From assembly GCA_026713865.1 (NCBI GenBank), contig JAPONQ010000051.1, positions 107,622 through 171,621 of the forward strand: a stretch of 64,000 nucleotides of DNA, given 5' to 3'. This document shows positions 26,567 through 34,296 of the stretch, piece after piece. The notes beneath the pieces were generated by a model, which saw only the letters and a list, made by a program, of their open reading frames with translations, did no database searches and was not told the origin of the DNA. Made by a program: the position numbers and the translations under genes. Each line of letters opens with the position of its first letter. Position 1 is the first letter of the stretch. This stretch comes from Chloroflexota bacterium (GTDB lineage Bacteria > Chloroflexota > Dehalococcoidia > UBA2979).

Positions 26567-27369
26567 GGTCCCGCCGGCGCCGGCCGCGCGGCGGCGATCC
26601 CGGCCGGAACGAGCCCGCCGGCGGCCGCTCCGCCGTCCAGCGACAGCGTCGTTCCGTTCAGATAGGCCGATCCGTCGGACGCCAGGAAGGCGACCAGCGG
26701 GCCGACCTCCTCCGGCCGCCCGACGCGACCCGCCACCTGGCGCTCGCCGAGCCGCGCGCGCTCCTCGCCGTCGGCGTCGAGCGGGAAGAGACCGGGCGCC
26801 ACCGCGGTCGCACAGATCCCGTGGCGACCGTGGGATGCCGCCAGCGCCCGCGTCAGCTGGATCACGCCGGCCTTCGCCACCGAGTAGACGTAGTCGTCGC
26901 GCCGGGCACGGAGGCCGAGTCCCGAGGCGATGGAGACGATGCGGCCGCCGTGGCACGCGATCATGTGCGGCAGGACGGAGCGCGCGCAGTAGAGGGCTCC
27001 CGTGAGGTTCGCATCGAGGCCGGCCCTCCACTCCTCATCGGTGAGCGTGGCGAGCGACCCCGCGGCGATGCCGTCGTAGGACCCGGCGTTGTTGACCAGC
27101 ACGTCGATGCGTCCCCACTCCGCCATCGCCCGCGCGGCCAGAGCGTTCACCTGCCCCGAGTCGGTGACGTCGGTCGGGAGCACCAGGGCGCGGCGACCCA
27201 GCTCCCGGACGCCGGCGGCCGCGCGCTGGAGCGGCGCCTCGCGGCGCCCGGCGGCGATGATGTCGCAGCCGACCCGCGCAAGCGACAGCGCGATCTCCCG
27301 ACCGAGGCCGCCGCCCGCGCCCGTCACGATCGCCACGCGGCCGGAGAGATCGAAGGCCTCCAGGTTCAC
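26563..27369 (-). CDS. Short-chain dehydrogenase/reductase (canonical, middle of SDR trio)
   Basis: SDR of 268 residues with intact motifs: TGAGGGLG near residue 16, NNAG, Ser in SIASGLG, and YSVAK as the catalytic Tyr-Lys. It is flanked in the same operon by two SDR-like proteins lacking these residues. The GTG start at 27369 overlaps the upstream stop (GTGA) and its own stop overlaps the next start (GTGA), so the three should be made in fixed ratio. Substrate unknown. Confidence 0.88.
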   Translation of the reverse strand: MNLEAFDLSGRVAIVTGAGGGLGREIALSLARVGCDIIAAGRREAPLQRAAAGVRELGRRALVLPTDVTDSGQVNALAARAMAEWGRIDVLVNNAGSYDGIAAGSLATLTDEEWRAGLDANLTGALYCARSVLPHMIACHGGRIVSIASGLGLRARRDDYVYSVAKAGVIQLTRALAASHGRHGICATAVAPGLFPLDADGEERARLGERQVAGRVGRPEEVGPLVAFLASDGSAYLNGTTLSLDGGAAAGGLVPAGIAAARPAPAGP

Positions 27370-28148
27370 GCCGACCCCTCCCCCGGTACCGCGGCTGCGG
27401 ACGCGGTAACCGCCGGGGCGATGCGCCCGGCGGCCGCCGTGCCCATGGCCGCCAGCTCCACGGCGCGCGCAGCGGCGGACGCCGCCTCGTCCTCACGCAT
27501 CTGCTCGGCGATCCCGGCGCCGGGATCGCCGAGGAGCGAGATGGCCGCGAGCGCCACGCCCTCCTCCGCCAGCCCCCCTGCGAGCGAGGCGACCAGGCTC
27601 CGAGTCGCCGCCTGCGCGGCGGCGAAGGCCGCCGCTGCGGGATCGCCGCGGGCGCCTGCCTCGTGGGTCAGCAGGAGAAGCGTCCCGCCGCCCGCACGAG
27701 CGAGCTCCGGCGAGGCCGAGCGCACGAGGAAGAGGTGCGCCGTGAAGTTGAGTGCGATGAGCTGCGCCAGCTCCACCTCGGTGAGTTTCGAGAGCGGACC
27801 GCTGCGGGGAAGGCCGGACGCCGAGACGACGAGGTCGAGGCCGCCGAACTCCTTGGCGATCTGGCGGGTGGTGACCTGAACGTTGCGACCGAGCGTCACG
27901 TCCATCACGTAGGTCGCCGCGCGCCGGCCGGCGCGGGTGAGCTCGCGCTGGACGCCGCGCGCAACCAGAACGCCCTCATCGGCCCGCAGCGCGCAGAGCG
28001 CGACGTCGGCGCCGGCCGAGCCGAGCGCGCGCGCGATTGCGGCCCCGACGGCACTCTCCACGCCCACGACCGCCGCACGGCGACCCGGGAGCGAGGCGGC
28101 AGCAGCCGGAGGGCGCGGGCCGAGTCCGTGTGCTCCGCGGTCGGTCAT
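27366..28148 (-). CDS. Degenerate short-chain dehydrogenase-like protein (first of SDR trio)
   Basis: SDR-like fold of 260 residues: AAVVGVESAVGAAIARALG in the cofactor-motif position, then FGGLDLVVSASGLPRSG replacing NNAG, and LLLTHEAGARG followed by AAFAAAQAAT where YxxxK should be. The catalytic Tyr and Lys are both absent. Start is ATG 28148, with GAGGGGGG upstream; the open frame continues to 28232 without similarity. First gene of the operon that ends with the RDD protein. Confidence 0.75.
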   Translation of the reverse strand: MTDRGAHGLGPRPPAAAASLPGRRAAVVGVESAVGAAIARALGSAGADVALCALRADEGVLVARGVQRELTRAGRRAATYVMDVTLGRNVQVTTRQIAKEFGGLDLVVSASGLPRSGPLSKLTEVELAQLIALNFTAHLFLVRSASPELARAGGGTLLLLTHEAGARGDPAAAAFAAAQAATRSLVASLAGGLAEEGVALAAISLLGDPGAGIAEQMREDEAASAAARAVELAAMGTAAAGRIAPAVTASAAAVPGEGSA

Positions 28149-28221
28149 GGCCCCCCCTCGAGGCGCAACGGCCGGCTCCGATCCTATACCCGGCAGTCCG
28201 GCCCGGTCGGCGCCGGAGAGC

Positions 28222-29049
28222 TCAGAGCGCACCCCGGGCGACCAGGCCCAGGACCACCATCCCGAGCGCGAGGCGGTAGAGGACGAACGGGAGCAGCGAA
28301 TGCCCCTGCACGAATCCGAGCAGGAAGCGGATCACGGCGGCGCCGACCACGAAGGCGGCACACGCGCCGAGCGCGAGCGGGCCCCACTCCACCTGTTCCT
28401 CGCCGCGAAGCGCCGAGGCAAGGCGGTAGAGGCCCGCCGCGACGACGATGGGCATCGAGAGCATGAACGAGAAGCGCGTCGCCGCGTGGCGCTCGAAGCC
28501 GAGGCTGCGAGCGGCGGCGATGGTGATGCCGGAGCGCGAGACGCCCGGGATGAGCGCGCTCGCCTGGGCCACGCCGACGAGAAGCGCCGGGCCGCCGCGC
28601 ATCTCGGAGAGGCCGCGTAGCGTGCCGCCCCACCGATCGGCAGCGCCGAGCAGGATCCCGCCGGCCACCAGCGTGACGCCGACGACCGCCGGATCCCGCA
28701 GATCCTGCTCGATCCATTCGGTGAAGATGAGGCCCGCCAGCACCGCCGGCACCGTTCCGAGGAGAATCCAGACGCCCATCTGCGCCCGGCCCTCCCAACG
28801 CGCGACGCGGAGCCCGCAGTCGCGGATGCCGGCGAGCGCGGAGCGGACGATGTCACGCCAGTCGCGCCAGAAGTAGGCGAGCACGGCCACGGCCGTGCCG
28901 ACGTGCAATCCCACGTCGAACGTCAGCGTGTCGACCGAGCCTCCCAGCGTTCGGGAGGCGAGGATGAGGTGCCCGGACGACGAGATCGGGAGGAACTCGG
29001 TGAGCGCCTGCAGGGCTCCGAGGACAACGGCGCGTACGAGCTCGGTCAT
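28222..29049 (-). CDS. uppP: Undecaprenyl-diphosphatase
   Basis: Integral membrane phosphatase that recycles the undecaprenyl lipid carrier of peptidoglycan synthesis and gives low-level bacitracin resistance. The signature motifs are ALTEFLPISSSGHL at about residues 15-28 and PGVSRSGITIA with its catalytic Arg/Ser near 165. Several transmembrane helices follow. Length (275) is normal for the BacA/UppP family. Starts at ATG 29049; it reads divergently from the gene at 29171. Confidence 0.95.
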   Translation of the reverse strand: MTELVRAVVLGALQALTEFLPISSSGHLILASRTLGGSVDTLTFDVGLHVGTAVAVLAYFWRDWRDIVRSALAGIRDCGLRVARWEGRAQMGVWILLGTVPAVLAGLIFTEWIEQDLRDPAVVGVTLVAGGILLGAADRWGGTLRGLSEMRGGPALLVGVAQASALIPGVSRSGITIAAARSLGFERHAATRFSFMLSMPIVVAAGLYRLASALRGEEQVEWGPLALGACAAFVVGAAVIRFLLGFVQGHSLLPFVLYRLALGMVVLGLVARGAL

Positions 29050-29170
29050 CCCGTCGAGGCTACGCGGAGTGGAAGCAGCTTCGCCAGACGGTGAGCCGGG
29101 CAGCTCGCCCGCGCACCCCCGGCCGCCCCGGGGCTCCCGCCGCTAGTCGACGCCCGTGTAGTCTTCGCGC

Positions 29171-29869
29171 ATGTCCGGGGAGCCCGCAGGCGGTGCATGG
29201 AGGCCGGAGTCGCGCGGCTCCGGCGGCGGGTGGAGGAGCGCGATCACGGCCGCGGGCATCATCGCCGGGGCCGTCGCCCTCGTCGCCTGGCTCCTGCGCG
29301 AGCGCATGCCGCCGACCGCTCCGCCCTCCGAGAGCGGGAGCGAATCCGGCGGCGAGGAGCCCCCGCCGATCGCTGGCGCGCCGCCCGCGGCGGGCGCCTT
29401 CGCCGCCGTGGGCGACGCGAGCGTCGAGTTGCTCGACCTCTGGGTGCTCGGCGGGGAGCTCCGGGGGGCGCTCGTGAACACGGGCGGGCGGGCGCTCGGG
29501 GCGGTGTCCTGGACGATGAGACTGGTCCCGGGCTACGACGCGGAGAATGACTTCGGCGGCGACGACCCGCCCGTGATCGAGGTCACCGGCAGCCACGACG
29601 CGCCGATCGCGATAGGCGACAGCGCCGTGGTCACCCTCGGCGAGCCTCCGGGCTGGTACCTAGAGGTGCGTGTCCATCCGATGCAGCTTCGCGCCCGATA
29701 CCAGCTCGTCGAGGCGAGCGGCGCCCGCTCGGAGAGCGAGCAGAGCACGCGTCTCGTTCTCTTCCACGTCCGTTCCGAGGAGGAGTTGGAGGAGATCCGG
29801 CGGGCGTACGCCCCGCAGCAAGGGCCCGGGTACGGCCGTGTGCGGGGTTCGCCGCCCGGCAGCGCCTGA
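29171..29869 (+). CDS. Single-pass membrane protein with extracytoplasmic domain, unknown
   Basis: Protein of 232 residues: a short basic N terminus, one transmembrane helix (ITAAGIIAGAVALVAWLL, about 25-42), a Pro/Gly/Glu-rich linker, then a beta-rich domain (VELLDLWVLGGELRGALVNT and onward) that may be an Ig-like or FxLYD-like fold. This is inference; no family is certain. A TAGTCT box at 29159-29164 lies 6 bases before the ATG, suggesting a leaderless transcript. Confidence 0.55.
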   Translation: MSGEPAGGAWRPESRGSGGGWRSAITAAGIIAGAVALVAWLLRERMPPTAPPSESGSESGGEEPPPIAGAPPAAGAFAAVGDASVELLDLWVLGGELRGALVNTGGRALGAVSWTMRLVPGYDAENDFGGDDPPVIEVTGSHDAPIAIGDSAVVTLGEPPGWYLEVRVHPMQLRARYQLVEASGARSESEQSTRLVLFHVRSEEELEEIRRAYAPQQGPGYGRVRGSPPGSA

Positions 29870-29897
29870 GCCAGCGCAACACCTCGACCCGTGAAAG

Positions 29898-29926
29898 CGT
29901 CCCGCGCCGCTCCGCGCCGCGGGACG
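29898..29926. terminator. Hairpin between convergent genes
   Basis: CGTCCCGCG (29898-29906) and CGCGGGACG (29918-29926) form a perfect 9-bp stem with an 11-base loop between two converging genes. No T-tract. Nothing else is seen in the 124-base gap. Confidence 0.5.
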
Positions 29927-29993
29927 GCCAGCGAGGCGCGCGGCGTCGCGAACGAGGTGGCTCCGCGAGCGGGCGGGGCGGCCGGGGCTCCCG

Positions 29994-30857
29994 CTACGCG
30001 GCGCCTCCCGGCGCCGCGCCGACGACGTAGCGGTAGCCTCCCGCACCGTCCCGCTCGATCCGTCCCAGCGTCACGATCGGGAAGTGCACGCCGGTCACGA
30101 CCGCCTCCTTCAGCAGCGCGATCTCGGAGAGCTTGCGCCGGGCGGCGCGCGCCTGGTCGCGATTCCAGTCGAAGGTCGAATGCCAGCCCTGCTGGGTGAG
30201 GTGGGCGGGATGATGGGCCGAGTCGCCGACGATCAGGGCAGCCTCTCCCTCCGACTCCAACAGCTGCACGCAGTGCCCGGGCGTGTGGCCCGGCGCGTAC
30301 ACCATCGTGAGCGACGGCGTGACCTGCCGGTCGCCGACGAAACTCTCGACCTGCCCGGCCTCGACCAGGGGGCCCACCTTCTCGCGCGCATAGTCGCGCA
30401 TCGGATGCTCGTTCCCGTCGTAGTGGAGCCACCAGTCGAGCTCGGGCTCCGAGACGTAGAACGTGGCGTTGGGGAAGACGGGACGGCCCTCGGACGTGAG
30501 GTTCCACCCGATGTGGTCGGGGTGCAGGTGGGAGTGGACGACGGTATCGACCTGCTGCGGGTCGACGCCGACCTCGGCGAGTCGCACGAGCAACTCCGCT
30601 CCGCCCTCCCACGCGTCCTCAACGCCGCGCGTGCCGTTCGCCGTGTCGATCAGGGTCGTGTGGCCGTCGCCGCGCACGAGCATCGCGGAGAAATTGAACG
30701 GCACCCCCTCCTCCGGCGAGGTGACGCCCGCGACCGGCATCCACTCGGAGGGGTCCACGCCGTCGAAGAAGCCCCCGAGCGGACGGCGGAAGGAGCCGTC
30801 CGAGATCTGCGTGACCTCCAGTGCACCCACGCGAAAGCTCCCCACGAGACTCGCCAT
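29994..30857 (-). CDS. Metallo-beta-lactamase-fold hydrolase (lactonase-like)
   Basis: Protein of 287 residues with the dinuclear zinc motif HSHLHPDHIG near 107-116, a further metal ligand in YAPGHTPGHC, Asp in VGDSAHHP and a late His in VTGVHFP. This resembles the AHL-lactonase/MBL hydrolase group with an N-terminal extension like methyl parathion hydrolase relatives, but the substrate is unknown. Start is ATG 30857, directly after GAGGGGGGATGAG; an in-frame start at 30887 is less likely. Divergent from ilvE. Confidence 0.85.
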   Translation of the reverse strand: MASLVGSFRVGALEVTQISDGSFRRPLGGFFDGVDPSEWMPVAGVTSPEEGVPFNFSAMLVRGDGHTTLIDTANGTRGVEDAWEGGAELLVRLAEVGVDPQQVDTVVHSHLHPDHIGWNLTSEGRPVFPNATFYVSEPELDWWLHYDGNEHPMRDYAREKVGPLVEAGQVESFVGDRQVTPSLTMVYAPGHTPGHCVQLLESEGEAALIVGDSAHHPAHLTQQGWHSTFDWNRDQARAARRKLSEIALLKEAVVTGVHFPIVTLGRIERDGAGGYRYVVGAAPGGAA

Positions 30858-30924
30858 CTCATCCCCCCTCGCCCGACCGCCGCGCATGGGAGCATATCCG
30901 CTCGGGCGAGCCTCACGCGCCTGC

Positions 30925-30954
30925 TTGCCGCCCTTTCGCGCCGAGACCTATCAT
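30925..30954 (+). promoter_or_regulatory. ilvE promoter
   Basis: TTGCCG (30925-30930), an 18-base spacer, then TATCAT (30949-30954), giving a predicted leader of about 63 bases before the ilvE ATG. Confidence 0.55.
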
Positions 30955-30970
30955 CGCCGTCACACCTCCG

Positions 30971-31006
30971 CCGCCGGACGACGAGCGCCGGCCGCGCATC
31001 CGGCGG
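30971..31006 (+). promoter_or_regulatory. Hairpin in the ilvE 5' leader
   Basis: CCGCCGGA (30971-30978) and TCCGGCGG (30999-31006) form a perfect 8-bp stem ending about 18 bases before the ilvE start. No leader reading frame is seen here. A regulatory role is only a possibility. Confidence 0.3.
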
Positions 31007-31023
31007 ACGGCACGGGGAGCAAC

Positions 31024-31968
31024 ATGTCAACACCGACCGCCTACTTCGAGAAGCGCTTCGTCCCGCTCTCGGAGGCCAAGTTGGGCGTCATGACGCACGC
31101 CTTCAACTACGGGACGGCCGTCTTCGAGGGGGTGCGCGGGAACTGGAGCGAGGCGCACGGGGAGCTCTACCTCTTCAAGCTCCGGGAGCACGTCCGGCGC
31201 ATCCGGCAGAGCGCCAAGATCATGCGACTCGGGATCGCCCTCGACGAGGACGAGATGGTGGAGGTGATCACCGACCTCGTGAGGCGGAATGAGTACCGGG
31301 AGGATGTCTACGTCCGCCCGATCATCTACAAGTCCTCCCAGCAGATCGGCCTCCGCGTCCACAACCTGGACGACGACTTCCTCGTGTATGTCGCCCCCTT
31401 CGGCGCCTACCTGGACCCCGACGCGGGCGTCCGCTGCATGACGTCGAGCTGGCGCCGCATCGACGACACGATGATCCCGGCGCGCGCCAAGGTCACGGGG
31501 CTCTATGTGAACAACGCGCTCGCCAAGACGGAGGCGCAGCTCTCCGGCTTCGACGAGGCGATCCTCCTCAACGCCGACGGACACGTCTCGGAGGGATCCG
31601 GCGAGAACATCGTGCTGTTGCGTGACGGACGCCTCGTGAGCCCACCGCCCCAGGACAACATCCTTGAGGGGATCACCCTCGACACGGCCCTCCAGCTCGC
31701 GCGCGAGGAGTTCGGACTCGAGGTCGAGCGGCGTACGGTCGACCGCTCCGAGCTCTACATCGCCGACGAGATTTTCATGACCGGGACCGCGGCGCACGTC
31801 ACTCCCGTCACGGAGGTGGACCGCTTGCCGATCGGCGACGGGCGGCCCGGCACGATCTCGGTGGAGTTGCAGCGCCGCTACTTCGCCGCGATCACCGGCG
31901 AGCTCGCGCACTACCGCGACTGGCTCACGCCCATCTACTCCGGCGCCGCGGTCGGCGCCCAGGGCTAG
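31024..31968 (+). CDS. ilvE: Branched-chain amino acid aminotransferase
   Basis: PLP enzyme (fold type IV) performing the last step of Val, Leu and Ile synthesis. Of 314 residues; key features are FNYGTAVFEGVRG near 27-39, the PLP Lys in ARAKVTGLYVNNALAK, SEGSGENI and the Thr pair in FMTGTAAHVTPV. ATG 31024 has a GGGGAGC ribosome-binding site. It has its own promoter and lies 5 kb ahead of the ilvB operon on the same strand. Confidence 0.95.
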   Translation: MSTPTAYFEKRFVPLSEAKLGVMTHAFNYGTAVFEGVRGNWSEAHGELYLFKLREHVRRIRQSAKIMRLGIALDEDEMVEVITDLVRRNEYREDVYVRPIIYKSSQQIGLRVHNLDDDFLVYVAPFGAYLDPDAGVRCMTSSWRRIDDTMIPARAKVTGLYVNNALAKTEAQLSGFDEAILLNADGHVSEGSGENIVLLRDGRLVSPPPQDNILEGITLDTALQLAREEFGLEVERRTVDRSELYIADEIFMTGTAAHVTPVTEVDRLPIGDGRPGTISVELQRRYFAAITGELAHYRDWLTPIYSGAAVGAQG

Positions 31969-31994
31969 CCGCGGATGTTCCTGCCCCGCTGACG

Positions 31995-32894
31995 GTGTAC
32001 TACCAGCCGCGCCGCACGCTCGGATTGCTGGTCGGCGCGGTGCTCGCATCGTGGTCGGCCGCCATCGGGGTGCTCCTCGTCAACGCGGGGCTCACCGCCG
32101 GGACCGGCCTGGCCCAGCTCGCCGCGTACGGCGGCGGCGCCCTGGCGGCGACGCTCGCCCTGCTCTTCTGCTACTGGTGCTACGGACTCGCGACTCTCGC
32201 CTACCGCGTGGACCGCAACGGGCTGGTGATCGAGTTCGGCACGACGCGGCAGGTCATCCCGCTCGATGCGATCGAGCGGCTCGTGCCCGAGCGATCGCTG
32301 GGCGCCGTGCCGCGGGTCCGCGGCATCTCCTGGCCCGGCTGTCACATCGGCCGCGCCGACCTCGACCGCATCGGGGAGGTGCTCGTCTACTCCGCGCACC
32401 AGTCGCCGGAGCAGCTGCTCTACGTGATGACGAGCGCGCGAACCTACGCTCTCTCGGTCGAGGATCCCACCCGCTTCGCAGAGGAGATCCAGAGAAGGCA
32501 GCGGCTCGGCCCCACAGCCGTCGTCACGCACCGCGCGGAGCGCTGGGGCATCCCGGCGCAGTCGCTCTGGCACGACCGCCGGGCGCTGGTGCTGCTCGCG
32601 GTGGCGCTCGCCTGCGCGCTGGCGATGTGGGCGCAGGTGGCGATCCGGTACCCCGACCTACCCGCGGCGCTCGACATCATCTTCCCGCCGGGCGCCGACC
32701 CCGGTCACCTCACGCTGGTGGAGAGGAGCGCGCTCCTCGAGCTTCCCCGGGTCGCCACGGCGTTGCTGGTCATCAACCTGGCGATCGGCGCCCTCGCTCA
32801 CGGCCGGAGCCGGGCTGCCTCGCATGTGCTCTTCCTCGCCGCCGCCGGAGCCCAGCTGGCGCTGCTTGCGGCCTTTGCGGTCGCCGTCGCCTAG
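31995..32894 (+). CDS. Membrane protein with PH-like domain
   Basis: Protein of 299 residues with two N-terminal transmembrane helices, then a beta-rich segment (YRVDRNGLVIEFGTTRQVIP ... LYVMTSARTYALSVEDPTRF) resembling bacterial pleckstrin-homology domains. A C-terminal pair of helices (VLLAVALACALAMWAQV and SHVLFLAAAGAQLALLAAFA) has an extracytoplasmic loop between. Function unknown. GTG start at 31995, 26 bases after ilvE, so possibly co-transcribed with it. A perfect hairpin follows the stop. Confidence 0.65.
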   Translation: MYYQPRRTLGLLVGAVLASWSAAIGVLLVNAGLTAGTGLAQLAAYGGGALAATLALLFCYWCYGLATLAYRVDRNGLVIEFGTTRQVIPLDAIERLVPERSLGAVPRVRGISWPGCHIGRADLDRIGEVLVYSAHQSPEQLLYVMTSARTYALSVEDPTRFAEEIQRRQRLGPTAVVTHRAERWGIPAQSLWHDRRALVLLAVALACALAMWAQVAIRYPDLPAALDIIFPPGADPGHLTLVERSALLELPRVATALLVINLAIGALAHGRSRAASHVLFLAAAGAQLALLAAFAVAVA

Positions 32895-32897
32895 GAG

Positions 32898-32917
32898 CGA
32901 CCCGCTCCGCCGGGTCG
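32898..32917 (+). terminator. Hairpin after the PH-domain gene
   Basis: CGACCCG (32898-32904) and CGGGTCG (32911-32917) with a 6-base loop, starting 4 bases after the stop codon. No T-tract. The rest of the 208-base gap to 33102 holds only the promoter of the next gene. Confidence 0.5.
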
Positions 32918-33067
32918 GGCCGTGACGTGTGGACCCCCGGGCGGATTGATCGGGACGGGGCGGCGAGGCCGATCTCCCGGGCCGGGCCGTCGGTCGCCCG
33001 CGGGCGGACCCGGCGCCCGCCATCACCTGCCGAGGGCACGTCGCTCACGCCGGGTCCGCCCGCGCCG

Positions 33068-33095
33068 TTGCTCCAGCGTGGACCTGACATAGGAT
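33068..33095 (+). promoter_or_regulatory. Promoter of the flavin reductase gene
   Basis: TTGCTC (33068-33073), a 16-base spacer, TAGGAT (33090-33095); the ATG at 33103 is 7 bases after the -10 box, so the mRNA is probably leaderless. Confidence 0.5.
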
Positions 33096-33102
33096 CGCCT
33101 CG

Positions 33103-34296
33103 ATGCTGGCCAGCGAGCGAACGGTCGTGGTCGTGGGCGGGGGCCCGGCGGGCAGCACCGCCGCGCGCGAGATCGCCGCGCGCGGCCACGAGGTGCTGCT
33201 GCTCGAGCGCCATCGCTTCCCGCGGGACAAACCCTGCGGCGGCGGGGTGACGGTTCGCGCCGCCGCCCTCCTCCCCTTCGATCTCACGCCGGTCGTGGAG
33301 CAGGTCGTCGACGGCGCGATGGTCCGCCTCGGGGGCGGCTCCGACTTCGTGCGCGATGCCGGGCGGCCGCTCACCTACATGACGCAGCGGAGCCGGCTCG
33401 ACGCCTTCCTCGTCGAGAAGGCGCAGGAGGCCGGCGTCGAGTTCCGGGACGGCGAGCGGGTGAGGGACGTCACGAGGCACGCGGACGGGAGCTACGTGGT
33501 CCGCACCGACCGCGGCGCGCATCGCTGCCGCGTGGTCGTGGGAGCCGACGGCGCGAATGGCGTCGTCGCGGGCTCGCTCGGCTTCGAGCCGCCGATGGAG
33601 ACGGCGGTGGCGATCGAGGCGGACATCCGCTGCCCCGAGGGCATCCCCTCCTGGATCGAGGGTCGCGTGGCGCTCGCGCTCTCAGTGCTGCCCGGCGGCT
33701 ACGGCTGGGTCTTCCCGAAGGCCGGGCACATCAACGTCGGCGTCGGCGGACGCACGCAGGTAGCGGGACGACGACTGCGGCAGGCGCTCGATGCACTCTG
33801 CCGCGCCTACGGACTCGAGCCGCAGGCGATGACCGGGGTGCGCGGTCACCGCCTGCCGATGCAGCGACCCGGAGCGCCGGTCGCCTTGGAAGGCGCCGCG
33901 CTCGTCGGGGACTCCGCCAGCCTGCTCGACCCGCTCTCCGGCGAGGGCATCCACGCGGCGATCCTGTCCGGGGCCGCGCTCGCCCCCTGCGTCGACGACT
34001 ATGTCTCCGGCGCCGTCTCCGACCTCGACGGGTACGGCCTGACGCTCGCCCGGGAACTCGTCCCGGAGCTGGTCACCTCGCGGCAGCTGATGGAGGTCTT
34101 CCACGTGCTGCCCTCGCCGGCCGTCTCGCTGATGCGACGCTCGGACCGCTTTTGGCGCCACCTCTGCGAGATCGTGTGCGAGGAGGCCGGTTACGACGAC
34201 CTGGTGCGCTCCCGCGGGCCCTGGGGACCGCCCCTGCTGCGCCTCGCGGCCGGCCTCGCGCGCGCGCTCGACGCCCGGTTGCGCGCGAGCCGGTGA
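33103..34296 (+). CDS. Geranylgeranyl-reductase-family FAD-dependent oxidoreductase
   Basis: Protein of 397 residues with the Rossmann FAD motif VVVVGGGPAGSTAAREIAA near residue 8. The reductase-family motif RHRFPRDKPCGGG is near 36-48, and the second FAD motif is ALVGDSASLLDPLSGEGIH. Members reduce isoprenoid double bonds in membrane lipids, quinones or carotenoids, or are halogenase-like. The substrate here is unknown. Its stop overlaps the following lipoprotein start (GTGA). Confidence 0.85.
   Translation: MLASERTVVVVGGGPAGSTAAREIAARGHEVLLLERHRFPRDKPCGGGVTVRAAALLPFDLTPVVEQVVDGAMVRLGGGSDFVRDAGRPLTYMTQRSRLDAFLVEKAQEAGVEFRDGERVRDVTRHADGSYVVRTDRGAHRCRVVVGADGANGVVAGSLGFEPPMETAVAIEADIRCPEGIPSWIEGRVALALSVLPGGYGWVFPKAGHINVGVGGRTQVAGRRLRQALDALCRAYGLEPQAMTGVRGHRLPMQRPGAPVALEGAALVGDSASLLDPLSGEGIHAAILSGAALAPCVDDYVSGAVSDLDGYGLTLARELVPELVTSRQLMEVFHVLPSPAVSLMRRSDRFWRHLCEIVCEEAGYDDLVRSRGPWGPPLLRLAAGLARALDARLRASR

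Noticed and set aside
27366..28148. SDR-like genes considered as pseudogenes because catalytic residues are missing
   Set aside because: The frames are intact, keep normal codon bias, have good starts and precise 4-base overlaps, so they look like functional proteins with changed roles.
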